Shown here piece by piece: positions 1 through 8,792 of a DNA stretch of 64,000 bases (the stretch's first letter is position 1; the number at the start of each line of letters is the position of its first letter). The stretch is from Phycisphaerae bacterium (lineage in GTDB: Bacteria > Planctomycetota > Phycisphaerae > SM23-33). The notes under the pieces were generated by a model. That model was not told where the DNA came from and did not search any database. It saw only the letters and a program-made list of their open reading frames with translations. Location of the stretch: NCBI GenBank assembly GCA_030745875.1, contig JASLNT010000059.1, positions 62,001 to 126,000 of the forward strand, written 5' to 3'. The translations under genes were made by a program, and so were the position numbers.

Positions 1-858
1 GGCAAGCTGCTTTATGTCACCGGTGGAGCCGGGGCGGTCACCTGCCATTCCATCACTGACGGGAGAGTAATCTGGGAGCGAAACATGAAGTCGGACATGG
101 GCGGACGCGTAGGCGGATGGAAATACGCCGAGAGCGTCCTGATTCTGGGTAAGCTCGCCATCATCACGCCTGGCGGGAGCAATGCTATCGTAGCTCTCAA
201 CAAGCTCACCGGAAAAACAGTCTGGAAGTCCGATGTGTCCGGTACGGCCGGTTACAGTTCGTGCATAACGATCACCGAGGGCGGAAGTACGATTATCTGC
301 AATGGTTCGCAGAGCGGGCTGATGTTCGTTGACGCCAAGACGGGCAAACTGCTCGGCCAGAGCAAATTCGCCGCCCCCAACACCGCCAATTGTCCCACGC
401 CTGCGTATTCGAACGGGTATCTGTTCTGGGCTGTTGGATACGGAAAGGGCGCCATATGCCTGAAGGTCGCCAACCGTTCCGGTAAATGGTCGTTCAAGGA
501 AGCTTGGCGGAGTCGCGATTTCAACTGTCATCCGGGCAATTATGTTGTCCACGGCGGGAAGGTGTACGGAAAGGGCAGGCGGGGCTTGACGTGTGCGGAT
601 CTGAAAACCGGAGAGACCGACTGGCAGGACCGCGTGAGCTCCGGTCAGGTCGCCTGGGCTGACGGGATGCTGTACGTTCAGGCCGACCGGGGCGGAAAGG
701 TGACGCTGGTCGATCCGTCGGCGTCGAGCGACAGGGTCAAGGGCGCGTTCTCAGTTGACGGAAGAGGCAGTAGTTGGTCGCACCCGATAATAATCGATGG
801 GCGGCTTTTTGTTCGCTATGACACGAATCTCTATTGTTTCAACGTAAAAGCCAAATAA
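1..858 (+). CDS. PQQ-like beta-propeller protein, 5'-truncated by window edge
   Basis: The frame is open from base 1 to the stop at 856-858, so the start lies before the window; the first in-frame ATG at 85 is internal. The 285 visible residues consist of repeated beta-propeller blades with the usual pattern of a strand followed by 'D..TGK..W', for example LNKLTGKTVWKSDVSG, VDAKTGKLLGQ and ADLKTGETDWQ. This is the PQQ-like repeat seen in BamB-like and quinoprotein propellers. Nothing shows that it binds PQQ. The protein ends with the last blade (LFVRYDTNLYCFNVKAK). It may be the C-terminal half of a larger fusion like the proteins at 52.8-64 kb, which also end in PQQ-like blades; this is an inference. 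Such proteins are normally periplasmic or surface-located. Confidence 0.85.
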   Translation, partial: GKLLYVTGGAGAVTCHSITDGRVIWERNMKSDMGGRVGGWKYAESVLILGKLAIITPGGSNAIVALNKLTGKTVWKSDVSGTAGYSSCITITEGGSTIICNGSQSGLMFVDAKTGKLLGQSKFAAPNTANCPTPAYSNGYLFWAVGYGKGAICLKVANRSGKWSFKEAWRSRDFNCHPGNYVVHGGKVYGKGRRGLTCADLKTGETDWQDRVSSGQVAWADGMLYVQADRGGKVTLVDPSASSDRVKGAFSVDGRGSSWSHPIIIDGRLFVRYDTNLYCFNVKAK

Positions 859-870
859 CGTGATGTTGTG

Positions 871-898
871 TTGACTTGGCCCGGAGGGCGTATAGAAT
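871..898 (+). promoter_or_regulatory. sigma70-type promoter for the lipoprotein gene at 1003
   Basis: TTGACT at 871-876 and TAGAAT at 893-898 are separated by 16 bases. This lies just after the stop of the propeller gene and about 100 bases before the next start, so the next gene has its own promoter and a leader of roughly 95 bases. Confidence 0.55.
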
Positions 899-955
899 CG
901 CCGGACAAACCCGTGGGGCGGTGCGGGCGCGTTTATTCTGAAACACCCCGCTCAA

Positions 956-974
956 GCGGTGATAACCTCACCGC
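956..974 (+). other. Short leader hairpin before lipoprotein gene
   Basis: GCGGTGA (956-962) and TCACCGC (968-974) form a perfect 7-bp stem with a 5-base loop. It lies in the 5' leader, about 28 bases upstream of the start at 1003. It has no T-tract, so it is not an intrinsic terminator. Its role is unknown. Confidence 0.35.
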
Positions 975-1002
975 CTACCTCGAACAGTGAAAAGGAAAAA
1001 AG

Positions 1003-1923
1003 ATGAGAAAGACGGTGATGATGCAGATTCTGACAGCGGCAATTCTGGCGATTAGTCTGGTAGGCGCCGGCGGATGCGATAATGGCGGCGGCGAGTCGGC
1101 CGCTGAGACGTCGAGCTTGACGCCCTCAAGTGCTGTCGGTGTGGTGCATATTAACGTAGCCAAAGCGCGAGATGCTATAACGGCTGCGGCTGAGAAAGAT
1201 AAAGAGATGTTCGGCCCGTTTCTGGCGTACATCGAGCTGCTTAAGAAGATCGACTCGGTGGACATGTTCCTGGTTCCCAGCGGGCGCGAGCCTATGCCCA
1301 TGTTTGCGATTCGGGGCGGTATTGGAGTTGATGACGTAGAAGGCATCATCGCCCAAACCCCGCTGAAGGGCGCCAAGTTGGTCAAAGGCGAAAACGGTCG
1401 ATACACGATAGAAGGCGCGCCGTTAATGATGATTATCGGCGATGAAGCCGACGATGTGCCCGCAGGAGTTGTCCTTGCCGGGCTCGCGCCGATGCTTACT
1501 CCGGAGTTCATCGCCTCTCTGGGCAAAGAGAAGAACAGTGTGATCGAAGCCATGCTGTCCAAGGTCGACACCAGCGCGCAAATCTGGGGCGGTGTGATGA
1601 TGCCCAAGGAAGAGCAGAAGCACGGCGCACCGGAACAGATGTTCGGCAGCGCCAATATCACCGGACCTGAACCGTTGAATATCAGCCTCCTGTTCACTGA
1701 TAAAACCCACGCCGCAGATACGATGAAGGAATTCAACGAAGAAGCCCCGCCTTTCATCAAGGAAGTCATCGCACTGAAACAAGACGGCGCCACAGTCAAC
1801 GTCAGTATGATCGGCGAGGGCAACCTGATCGACAACGCAACCAAAATGGTCAAGGGCATGCTGGGCGCCATGATGGGGCCAATGGGTCAGCCCGCCCCCC
1901 CGACGCCCATCGATCCCAGCTAA
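1003..1923 (+). CDS. Putative lipoprotein of unknown function
   Basis: The 306-residue product begins with a signal peptide (MRKTVMMQILTAAILAI) that ends at a cysteine in the context GAGGC, an imperfect lipobox, so membrane anchoring is likely but not certain. The mature part has a low-complexity linker, then a mixed alpha/beta region starting VGVVHINVAKARDAI, and a proline-rich C-terminus. I do not recognise a catalytic motif. The layout resembles planctomycetal exported proteins of DUF3352-like type, but I cannot confirm this. The start is supported by an A/G-rich stretch (AAAAGGAAAAAAG) just upstream. It has its own promoter and a strong terminator, so it is probably monocistronic. Confidence 0.75.
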   Translation: MRKTVMMQILTAAILAISLVGAGGCDNGGGESAAETSSLTPSSAVGVVHINVAKARDAITAAAEKDKEMFGPFLAYIELLKKIDSVDMFLVPSGREPMPMFAIRGGIGVDDVEGIIAQTPLKGAKLVKGENGRYTIEGAPLMMIIGDEADDVPAGVVLAGLAPMLTPEFIASLGKEKNSVIEAMLSKVDTSAQIWGGVMMPKEEQKHGAPEQMFGSANITGPEPLNISLLFTDKTHAADTMKEFNEEAPPFIKEVIALKQDGATVNVSMIGEGNLIDNATKMVKGMLGAMMGPMGQPAPPTPIDPS

Positions 1924-1943
1924 CCTTCCATTGATCACCTCCC

Positions 1944-1976
1944 GCGGCGGGGCCGGAGATTATCCGGTCCCGCCGC
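1944..1976 (+). terminator. Intrinsic terminator after lipoprotein gene
   Basis: A 14-bp GC-rich stem (1944-1957 with 1963-1976, one G.T wobble) with loop GATTA is followed by TTTGCTTTG. It begins 20 bases after the stop codon at 1923. Confidence 0.75.
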
Positions 1977-2004
1977 TTTGCTTTGCGCCAAAGGCGAAAC
2001 TGTT

Positions 2005-2032
2005 TTGTTTTCGTCCCGAGGCGCCGTAGAAT
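2005..2032 (+). promoter_or_regulatory. Candidate promoter for the 2148-5264 gene pair
   Basis: TTGTTT at 2005-2010 and TAGAAT at 2027-2032 with a 16-base spacer. The -10 hexamer is the same as in the promoter at 893-898. It lies after the preceding terminator and 115 bases upstream of the chosen start. Confidence 0.4.
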
Positions 2033-2147
2033 TGCACCTGCCGCCTGCTTGTCGAGTGGGCGGTTCCTTGTGTTCAACCGTATCTGAGCGGATTGCGGCC
2101 GGGGTTGGGCCCGACTGAAATATCGCTTGGTTTGCGAGGTCATTCCA

Positions 2148-4424
2148 ATGCGAGTCGCAGCGGCGTGCATACTTGTAGCGATGTTGTTTCCCTGCGCCCG
2201 GGTTTCCCGAGCTCGGCAGGCCCGTTTGAACTCAGGTCGCTTCCAGGTGATTTGGTGTGACGGGTCGATCTGTCGCGTTGATGAGATTCCCGGTTGGCGG
2301 GCGGGCTCCGGGGGGAAGTTGGAGGCATTGGACGTGACTTTCAAACGCCCGACGATTAAGACGAGGCGACTGTTTGATCCGAAGAATCCGGCGATGATGC
2401 TCTGCGACACTACGCTGAAATCCCGTCTGGCCGGTCCGTTTGTCGAGTTCGCAAATGGCGATATCCTGCCCGGGCGCATCGTCGAGAATTCAGTAAGCGA
2501 GCATTGCGGTTTCGCGCCGATGGGCGCTGCGATACTCGTTTCCGGTCCGTTGATTTCGCTGGACAGGTGGCGAAAGAACGTTATTCGCGTCCGGTCCGAG
2601 TCGATAGCGCGCATAGTCGGCCCGGCGCGACGGCCCGGGAAATCGCCCATTCTGCCCGGCCAGGTCGTACTAAGCAACGGCGCGCAAATCACCGCAAAGG
2701 ACGTTATATGGCGGCCCGACGGGCTGCGAATACTGACCGGTTCGGGCGTTCGAATGGTAACCTGGGACCAGATCGCCGAATTCCGACGACCGAGAATTGA
2801 TCGCAAAGCCGAACTGCTTAGGGACATGCTGATCTGCAAACCGGTCGAATCGGATTTCTTCTGTCGCATGACCGCTACGAACGGCGCGGTGCTCACTTAC
2901 CACTGTCGCAGGATTCAGAGCAGCGGCGCACCGGGCCGATGTCTGCAAGTAGTCCAGCCGTCCTGGGCGATGGACGGAATATGCGTCTCTTCGGATCACA
3001 TCGTATTCGAAAGCTACCGCCGCACCGATGAGATACCGCTGGGGTCTTTGCCCGCGAAGGTCCTGGCGCAAAGAAGCATGACCGGATTCAACTGGTCCTG
3101 GCGGCGCAATTGCGGATTTCACGCCCAGCAACTGGCCTCCGGTCGCCTGCGATCGGACTTGGGAGTGGGGATGCATTCTTATAGCGAGATTGCGTTTGAA
3201 CTGCCCAAGGGCTCGCTTTCGTTTTCATCGTGGGTGGGGATCGATCGGTCGACGAAAAAGGGCGGATGCGTGCGATGCAGGATCCATCTTGACGACGTGG
3301 CGAGCAAACCGGTCTGGACCAGCGGATTCATGTTGGGGGCGAGCGAGCCGGTCCGAGTGGAACTTCCCGACTTGCGCAATGCAAAACGCCTGGTGCTGGT
3401 CGTTGAGTTTGCTCATAAGGACCGTCCCGACGGCGCCGACCCGCTGGACATTCGCGACGAGGTCTCGTGGCTGCGGCCGATGGTGAAGGTCGACCGAACC
3501 GCCGCGAACGCCGCGCCGCCGGATCTGTTCGACAGATTCCCCGAACTTGCCGGATGGTCGATTTCGCCCGAGATGAAGAAGCGAATCACCGTGCGGCCGT
3601 TTTACGACGCCCGACGCGGCAAGTGGTTCAACACGATGGTCCTTGACGCCGGGCGGAACCGCAGCGCGAAGATCGCCCCGTTGATCCTCACCAGAGAGCT
3701 GGACGTGAACCTGTCCAACGCCTGGCTGCTGACGGCCACGGGACGCGATGCTTCGGGCCCGCGAGGGTATCGTCTGACCGTTCACGTTAACGGTAAACAG
3801 GTAAACGGAACTGAAGGATACAACAGCGGAACCAGCGGATACTCCCCGGGGACCATGGACACGGTGGCGTACGGTCTGGGGCGATATGTCGGTCAAAAGG
3901 TCAAGCTCAGAATTCAAGTGCAGCGCCACCAAGGCGCCGACGGACCGCTGGCCGGACTGCTGTGGGGTTCGTTGCGCTTCCGGCCGGTGATTGCCGACTT
4001 GCCGAAGGACCCCAAGATCGCCGTGCCGGATATAACGTTGGAGTCGCTCAAGCCGATCAAAGTTGACGCCGAGAGCGCCCGGCCGAGCAACTCCGGCGTG
4101 GACCTGAGGTTCTGTCGCATGACCGGCGGGCTGGTCATGCCTCCCGGCGTCAGGAGCGTCACGTACAAACTCGACAAGCGCTGGCGGCGGTTTGTTGCTT
4201 GCGTTGGACCTGCGGGATTCTCCAATGGGGCGATGGGCGCGTTTCAGGTGCTGGTCGACGGGAACGTTCTCTGGACCAGCAAGCGGTTCGATCGGCTGAA
4301 CCGGGCGCGATATGTCGACATCCCGCTGCCGAAGAACGGCGCGCGCCTTAAGCTGCGCGTGAACAACGAAACCAGGAACAAAGCCGTCTGGGCCAACGCC
4401 GGATTCAAGCTGAAAGGAAAATAA
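2148..4424 (+). CDS. Exported NPCBM-domain protein
   Basis: The start is taken at ATG 2148 because GAGGT sits 7 bases upstream; a TTG at 2127 in the same frame has no such support. The 758-residue product has a short hydrophobic N-terminus (MRVAAACILVAMLF) followed by an alpha/beta region and then what looks like an NPCBM/NEW2-type carbohydrate-binding fold around residues 310-450 (YSEIAFELPKG, FSSWVGID, then a VRCRIHLDD strand). A similar motif set recurs at the C-terminus (MPPGVRSVTYKLDKRWRRF, AFQVLVDGNVLWTS). NPCBM domains bind glycans in secreted glycosidases, but no glycosidase catalytic domain is visible here, so the protein may be a binding or scaffold protein. The next gene starts 3 bases after its stop, which indicates an operon. 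Confidence 0.75.
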   Translation: MRVAAACILVAMLFPCARVSRARQARLNSGRFQVIWCDGSICRVDEIPGWRAGSGGKLEALDVTFKRPTIKTRRLFDPKNPAMMLCDTTLKSRLAGPFVEFANGDILPGRIVENSVSEHCGFAPMGAAILVSGPLISLDRWRKNVIRVRSESIARIVGPARRPGKSPILPGQVVLSNGAQITAKDVIWRPDGLRILTGSGVRMVTWDQIAEFRRPRIDRKAELLRDMLICKPVESDFFCRMTATNGAVLTYHCRRIQSSGAPGRCLQVVQPSWAMDGICVSSDHIVFESYRRTDEIPLGSLPAKVLAQRSMTGFNWSWRRNCGFHAQQLASGRLRSDLGVGMHSYSEIAFELPKGSLSFSSWVGIDRSTKKGGCVRCRIHLDDVASKPVWTSGFMLGASEPVRVELPDLRNAKRLVLVVEFAHKDRPDGADPLDIRDEVSWLRPMVKVDRTAANAAPPDLFDRFPELAGWSISPEMKKRITVRPFYDARRGKWFNTMVLDAGRNRSAKIAPLILTRELDVNLSNAWLLTATGRDASGPRGYRLTVHVNGKQVNGTEGYNSGTSGYSPGTMDTVAYGLGRYVGQKVKLRIQVQRHQGADGPLAGLLWGSLRFRPVIADLPKDPKIAVPDITLESLKPIKVDAESARPSNSGVDLRFCRMTGGLVMPPGVRSVTYKLDKRWRRFVACVGPAGFSNGAMGAFQVLVDGNVLWTSKRFDRLNRARYVDIPLPKNGARLKLRVNNETRNKAVWANAGFKLKGK

Positions 4425-4427
4425 CAT

Positions 4428-5264
4428 ATGTTACGCAGAATCTCTCTGGTTGCTCTTGTCTTTTGCGTCCCGTTTGCAGTCGCCGAGAAGAAGGCCCCGC
4501 AAACCAAACCCCCAATGCCGCCGTACCGCGTCGAGGCCCGCGGTTTCAACGACAGCGCCCGCGACATCAAGAAACTCTGCGACTCGGTCGGTCGGGAGCT
4601 TTGGAAACACTTCCCGGATTACAAGATCGAGAAGTTTGTCATCAAACGAGGAAACGGCGGTCCGATCTCGCTGTACAAGCGGAACGCTCAGGGCGAGATC
4701 GTTATCCGGCTGGACACGGGCAACACGCTCTGGTCGCAATACTCCTACCAGTTCGCCCACGAATTCTGCCACGTACTCTGCGGTTACGATGAAGACTATC
4801 CGGGCAACAAGTGGTTCGAGGAAACGCTGGCCGAGACCGCCTCGCTGTTTGCTATGCGCGCGATGGCTAGGTCCTGGAAGACCGATCCGCCTTACGGCCA
4901 CTGGAGAAGCTACCGCGACGCCCTGCGAAGCTATGCTGACGATGTGGTCAGGAAACGAACCAAAGTCCACGAGATATACGAAAAAGGACTGGCCGGTTTC
5001 TACAAGACCCACCAGGCCAGACTCACCAAAGAGCCCTGCGACCGCAGCCTGAACGGTGCGATGTCGCTGATCTTTCTCAAGTTGTTCGAAGAGGACCCCT
5101 CGCGTTGGGGCGCCGTCCGCTGGTTGAACAGCGCACCGTCCCCAAAAGGCGAAACGTTCGAGCAATATCTCACCAAATGGCGCAACGCAGCGCCCGAGAA
5201 ACACAGACCTTTCATCACCAAGACGGCGAGGCTGTACGGGATTGAATTGAAGGTCGAAAAGTGA
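4428..5264 (+). CDS. Secreted HExxH zinc metallopeptidase-like protein
   Basis: The 278-residue product has a clear signal peptide (MLRRISLVALVFCVPFAVAE). The motif HEFCH at residues 111-115 fits HExxH, with His111 and His115 as zinc ligands and Glu112 as catalytic base. WFEETLAE follows about 16-20 residues later and supplies glutamates (131, 132, 135) that could be the third ligand, as in gluzincins. I cannot assign a MEROPS family. The gene begins 3 bases after the NPCBM gene, so the two are probably co-transcribed and translationally coupled. The product would act outside the cytoplasm, perhaps on a substrate held by the NPCBM protein; that link is inferred from position only. Confidence 0.75.
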   Translation: MLRRISLVALVFCVPFAVAEKKAPQTKPPMPPYRVEARGFNDSARDIKKLCDSVGRELWKHFPDYKIEKFVIKRGNGGPISLYKRNAQGEIVIRLDTGNTLWSQYSYQFAHEFCHVLCGYDEDYPGNKWFEETLAETASLFAMRAMARSWKTDPPYGHWRSYRDALRSYADDVVRKRTKVHEIYEKGLAGFYKTHQARLTKEPCDRSLNGAMSLIFLKLFEEDPSRWGAVRWLNSAPSPKGETFEQYLTKWRNAAPEKHRPFITKTARLYGIELKVEK

Positions 5265-5323
5265 TGCGGGCAGCTTAGAACCGAACGGTTGGATGCTGAA
5301 TTCCCACCGCTCCACTCACTTGC

Positions 5324-6211
5324 CTACTTACCGAGTTCCTCTATGGTGTCGGCCAGGAGTTTGTTGAATTCTTCGGGGGCCTCGAGCATTGGGAAATGAC
5401 CGACGCCCTTGATGAACTTCAGTTCGAACGACATTGCGTACCTCTTGCCGGCCGGAACGTCGGTGGAGCGGCGATCGGAGTTTATGCAGCGGATCGGAAC
5501 GCCGAGGCCCTTCAAGGCCGCTATCCGGTCGAATTTCAGGAACGATCGCATGGCTCCGGCTCCTACGGCTGGCGGAGTTGAGGACATGTCTGCGATCACC
5601 TGCTCGACCAGATCCTCGTCCGAGTCGGCTACAAACATGCTGCGAACCGAACTGGCGGTTACGCTGGTGAAATTTGCTCTCAAGGCCGAGACGAAACCGT
5701 TGGTGTCGTAAGCGTTGTATTCGGCGTCGATGTCGTTGTAGCAGTCAACGCCGATCAGGCCCGTCACCCTGCCGGGCAGGTCGCCGGCGGCGGAGATGTT
5801 CACCGGACCGCCCATTGAGTGACCTATCAGGATCACGCGCTTCAGGTCGAGAGCCTTAACCACCGCAGCGACGTCGCGCCCGAAGGATTCGATCGTCCAG
5901 CCGGACCGGTTGAGCCCGGAGTCGCCATGTCCGCCCAGATCGATCGCAACAACTCTGTAACGCTTGGCAAAGCGGGGGATCTGGTGTCGCCAGTACGTTC
6001 TATCGCAGCACCAACCGTGGACGAACACCAGCGTCGGCTCGCCGCTACCGGAGATATCATAGCTGATCGCCACGCCGTCGGAAGAAATCACGTCGGGCTT
6101 GGGGTTCGTGGGCTGAGGCGGGGGAGCGGGCGGATCGTCCGGGCGATTGCAGCCGGATACGCCCGACAGAACTGCGAATAGAATCAGTGCAAAAGAGAAC
6201 AACCTTGTCAT
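5324..6211 (-). CDS. Alpha/beta-hydrolase lipoprotein
   Basis: The product of 295 residues starts with a lipoprotein signal ending GVSGC (Cys21), followed by a proline-rich linker. The alpha/beta-hydrolase fold is clear: oxyanion-hole region FVHGWC near residue 65, nucleophile elbow GHSMGG with Ser132, and the late histidine in GVGHFPMLEAP. The acid residue is probably in the RCINSDRR region. The family contains esterases, haloperoxidase-like and C-C hydrolases, so the substrate cannot be named. AAGGAAA lies about 6-12 bases before the start. It is downstream of the flavoprotein gene on the same strand with a 49-base gap, so the two form a likely operon. It converges with the metallopeptidase gene. 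Confidence 0.88.
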   Translation of the reverse strand: MTRLFSFALILFAVLSGVSGCNRPDDPPAPPPQPTNPKPDVISSDGVAISYDISGSGEPTLVFVHGWCCDRTYWRHQIPRFAKRYRVVAIDLGGHGDSGLNRSGWTIESFGRDVAAVVKALDLKRVILIGHSMGGPVNISAAGDLPGRVTGLIGVDCYNDIDAEYNAYDTNGFVSALRANFTSVTASSVRSMFVADSDEDLVEQVIADMSSTPPAVGAGAMRSFLKFDRIAALKGLGVPIRCINSDRRSTDVPAGKRYAMSFELKFIKGVGHFPMLEAPEEFNKLLADTIEELGK

Positions 6212-6260
6212 CGTAGTTTCCTTGTCGCCCTCCGACCGGTTCGGCGGCGCCGGTGGGCGG

Positions 6261-6962
6261 TCAGGTGCTGCTGGCGAACAGGTCCATCATCATCTTCTGC
6301 ACTTTCTTTGTGACTTCGGCTCGGTCGTGTCCGGTGGTCAGGCGCTGTCCGAGCAGCTTGCCCGCATCGGCGGCCGCTTGCATGACGTCGGGCTGCTTGG
6401 CGACGCTGGGAGTGGTTTCGGGTGTGATCTTAAAGTCCGGACCGTGCATCATCCTTATCGCGCCGACATCGCACGTCTCACCGTATCCGCACGTAAAGCA
6501 GCACGCGGCGCCCTGTCCGGTTACTTTGGCGACGGTCTCGATGAAACTGTACAGCATGAACATTTCAATCGGCCCGGCCGCGGGGGCTCCGTCGTCCCCG
6601 CCGACTCCGACGACCACCGCGAGCTTGCCCCACAGCGCGTCGGCCGTCTGGTGACGGAACTGATACCAACGCTCCAGGAACGCATGAGTCGTCGCGTTCA
6701 GCGTCGAAAAGAAGTTCGGAGCGCCGATGACGTATGCGTCGGCGGCCAGTATGCGCGCCCTCAATGGTTCGGCGTCGTCGCGGATCTTGCATACATTGTC
6801 CTCGACGCATCCGAGGCAAGCACTGCATCCGCTGATGTTCTTCCCGCGCAGGGAGACCAGTTCGTAGTCGCAACCGGTGTTTTCCAGCACCGTTCTAACC
6901 AGCATGTGGACGCCCGACGTTTCGTCGGGTCTCTGGCTTCCGGAGATTCCCAGTATCTTCAT
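6261..6962 (-). CDS. Iron-sulfur flavoprotein (NADPH-dependent FMN reductase family)
   Basis: The start is placed at 6962 (MKILGISGSQRP), preceded by AAGGAAA at good distance; a longer reading frame to 7028 runs through the promoter and is rejected. The 233-residue product has the flavodoxin-like N-terminal phosphate-binding loop GISGSQR and a cysteine cluster C46-x2-C49-x2-C52-x5-C58. This matches the compact CX2CX2CX4-7C motif of archaeal/anaerobic iron-sulfur flavoproteins that carry FMN and a 4Fe-4S cluster. The later IGAPNFF and GVGGDDG segments are typical FMN-contact loops. Such proteins pass electrons from ferredoxin to O2, peroxide or other acceptors. The protein is cytoplasmic. Confidence 0.88.
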   Translation of the reverse strand: MKILGISGSQRPDETSGVHMLVRTVLENTGCDYELVSLRGKNISGCSACLGCVEDNVCKIRDDAEPLRARILAADAYVIGAPNFFSTLNATTHAFLERWYQFRHQTADALWGKLAVVVGVGGDDGAPAAGPIEMFMLYSFIETVAKVTGQGAACCFTCGYGETCDVGAIRMMHGPDFKITPETTPSVAKQPDVMQAAADAGKLLGQRLTTGHDRAEVTKKVQKMMMDLFASST

Positions 6963-7003
6963 GATGAGCGTTTCCTTTTCTGACGGACGGTTGTGCTGCT
7001 TGC

Positions 7004-7033
7004 AGTATCGCACGCCTCCGACCGCCATGTCAA
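7004..7033 (-). promoter_or_regulatory. Promoter for flavoprotein-hydrolase operon
   Basis: On the minus strand TTGACA (7033-7028) and GATACT (7009-7004) are 18 bases apart, about 42 bases upstream of the flavoprotein start at 6962. Confidence 0.6.
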
Positions 7034-7568
7034 CCTCCGGGCGTCCCTCGCTGGTCCGATCGGATCGAAGGCCTGGAGACGCTCCCCGCCGGCGGTCCGT
7101 ATGTCACAATTGGTACACACATATCACAGTCTGCTCCATTAGCCGTAAAAGTGGTGCAGCTTGTCCACTTCACCGCAAGCGCCACCGGTGAAATTGGTCG
7201 AAGGTTTGATGACGGCGGGGGTTAGCGGGGGTTGAGTGTGGGCGTTGTGGTCGGTGGGGGCCGTTGGGACGCCCTCCGGCGGTTCGAATCGGAGGTTCAC
7301 ACCTTGCGGGCCTGTGAACTACGGTGATTTGGCGTGTCCCGATGCTGAAAGTCTCGAAAAACACCTGGGCGCTCCCGGGCACATCGGGATTCCAACTGCC
7401 TTGTTTGTCCTGTCGTGGACTCTGAGCCCGCCGTGTCAAAGATCCGCCGAAAGCCACGCGGGACCCGCCGATCAGGTCCGGAGCAAGCGCATTTGACTCA
7501 TGAAGGACAGCTTTCACGCGTCGGCTAGCGGATATTGAGTCGCTTCAATACGGTGCGTTTGCCCGCCG
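7034..7568. other. Gene-poor interval of about 530 bases
   Basis: No reading frame here has a ribosome site, codon pattern or recognisable product; the open frames at 7170-7517 and 7236-7496 look like chance frames in GC-rich DNA. The only structure I see is a 7-bp inverted repeat GTTCACA (7295-7301) / TGTGAAC (7313-7319). It may be decayed sequence. Confidence 0.4.
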
Positions 7569-8318
7569 TTACTTGCCCGCGGATTTCGCAGCCGGCTTGG
7601 TGGTGGGAGTTTTGGTCCGTTTCCGGGGCTTGGGTTTCGGTTCGGGGGGGAACAGGTCTTTCTGGGCGAGGATGGCGATGTAGTGGTACGTGCCGGTCAT
7701 CAGTTCCACGCGAACGGGCACCCATCCGGCCTGTTCGGCCTGGCTGATAAGGCGGCTTAGCAGCGTGCCGTGCGTGCCGGCGCCCATGCCGTTCTCGGTG
7801 TACTTTTCGATGATCACCACGCGTCCGGTCGGTTTGACAACCGTGCGCAGGCCCTTGAGGTAGTCCACGCGTTTGCCCTTGGTCAGGTGGTGATACGCCT
7901 GTGAGAAGAAGACCACATCGCACGAGTCTGGCCCCAGGCCCGTACTGTCGGTCTTGCAGAGATAGGGCTTGATCTGCGGGGTCGAGGCGTATTTCTTCTT
8001 CAACCGATCGACCATCTTCTGACTTACCTCGGCGGCGTGAACGGCCCCTTCGGCGCCGACGACCCTAGCCATCTTCTCGGTCCAGAACCCGTCCCCGGCG
8101 CCGATATCCACAGCCGTGTCGCCCGGCTTGAGGTCCAGTTCCTTGAGGACGTAGTCGCTCTTGGTCCGATACGGATACCTTTTGGCTCCGACGCGGCGGT
8201 GCGCCTTGGGATCGGATATCCGAGTGCTCTTGTCCGACTCCGCCGCGATCCGCTCGACACATACCCCCGCCAGGGCGACGAACATCAAAACGACGAGACA
8301 GCGATGAATTCTTGTCAC
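7569..8318 (-). CDS. Exported class I SAM-dependent methyltransferase
   Basis: The start is placed at GTG 8318, because AGGAG lies 7 bases upstream and it gives a clean signal peptide (VTRIHRCLVVLMFVALAGVC); the upstream ATG at 8348 has no ribosome site. The 249-residue product has SAM-binding motif I VDIGAGDGFWTE, then VHAAEVSQKMV, and the later motif DVVFFSQAYHHL. It ends in a lysine/proline-rich tail. Predicted exported methyltransferases of this general type occur in many bacteria, but how SAM would reach them is unclear. The neighbouring 52.8-64 kb fusions also place a methyltransferase-like fold behind a signal peptide. The substrate is unknown. Confidence 0.85.
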   Translation of the reverse strand: MTRIHRCLVVLMFVALAGVCVERIAAESDKSTRISDPKAHRRVGAKRYPYRTKSDYVLKELDLKPGDTAVDIGAGDGFWTEKMARVVGAEGAVHAAEVSQKMVDRLKKKYASTPQIKPYLCKTDSTGLGPDSCDVVFFSQAYHHLTKGKRVDYLKGLRTVVKPTGRVVIIEKYTENGMGAGTHGTLLSRLISQAEQAGWVPVRVELMTGTYHYIAILAQKDLFPPEPKPKPRKRTKTPTTKPAAKSAGK

Positions 8319-8792
8319 AATGCAACTCCTAATAGGGGGCGTCTCCATGCCAGCCGTCTTCAGCGCAGCGAACGATACTCACGCGCGCCCGGCCCGGCGT
8401 GAGCGATGATTCTACCGTCGCCTCCCAACGGCCGCCATGCTTTTTGACTGCTGGAGAATTGGATTCCCGGGGCGGCGGCCTTTCTTCTTACCACGGAAAG
8501 CACGGAAGACACGGAAATGAATCGGCAGGGGCGACAACGGCGACGAGAGCAGAGTCGTAATATGGAGTGCGGCGGCTCGACGCCGCTTTGGCTGCCGCAG
8601 GTCCGCCTTTGGCGGATCACCGGAGCGACGCCGTCAAGTCCCCGCCAATTACCAGTCGCCGGTCTCCATCTCGTCGTAATCACCGCCGATAGTAATGCTG
8701 CAGACGCCAATATCCCCGCTATATTCAGCACCACCAGCCGGAACACCAAACCCGCTCGCCGACAGGCAGGTCGAACACAGCCGTCGTCCTTT
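8319..8792. repeat. Intergenic region with dispersed-repeat-like hairpins and a 9-bp periodic motif
   Basis: CACGGAA occurs three times with a 9-base period at 8492, 8501 and 8510, a pattern I know as a common dispersed repeat in environmental genomes. Next come GCGGCG/CGCCGC (8569-8574 with 8581-8586) and TCCGCC/GGCGGA (8602-8607 with 8611-8616). The segment 8594-8617 matches 10265-10288 inside attC-like site 2 with one mismatch. I see no gene and no attC core site here, so the cassette array seems to end or be truncated at this repeat. Confidence 0.5.

Noticed and set aside
7295-7319. Inverted repeat GTTCACA / TGTGAAC as a terminator or operator
   Set aside because: No T-tract and no gene close enough to regulate.
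7170-7517. Minus-strand open frame of 115 codons
   Set aside because: Composition is arginine/proline-rich chance translation with no ribosome site or similarity to known proteins.
8360-8749. Minus-strand frame starting MVFRLVVLNIAGILAS
   Set aside because: The start resembles a membrane segment, but the rest runs through dispersed repeats and reads as chance sequence.
8700-8792. A fourth attC site after the NUDIX gene
   Set aside because: No GTT core occurs in this stretch and no suitable inverted repeat spans it.
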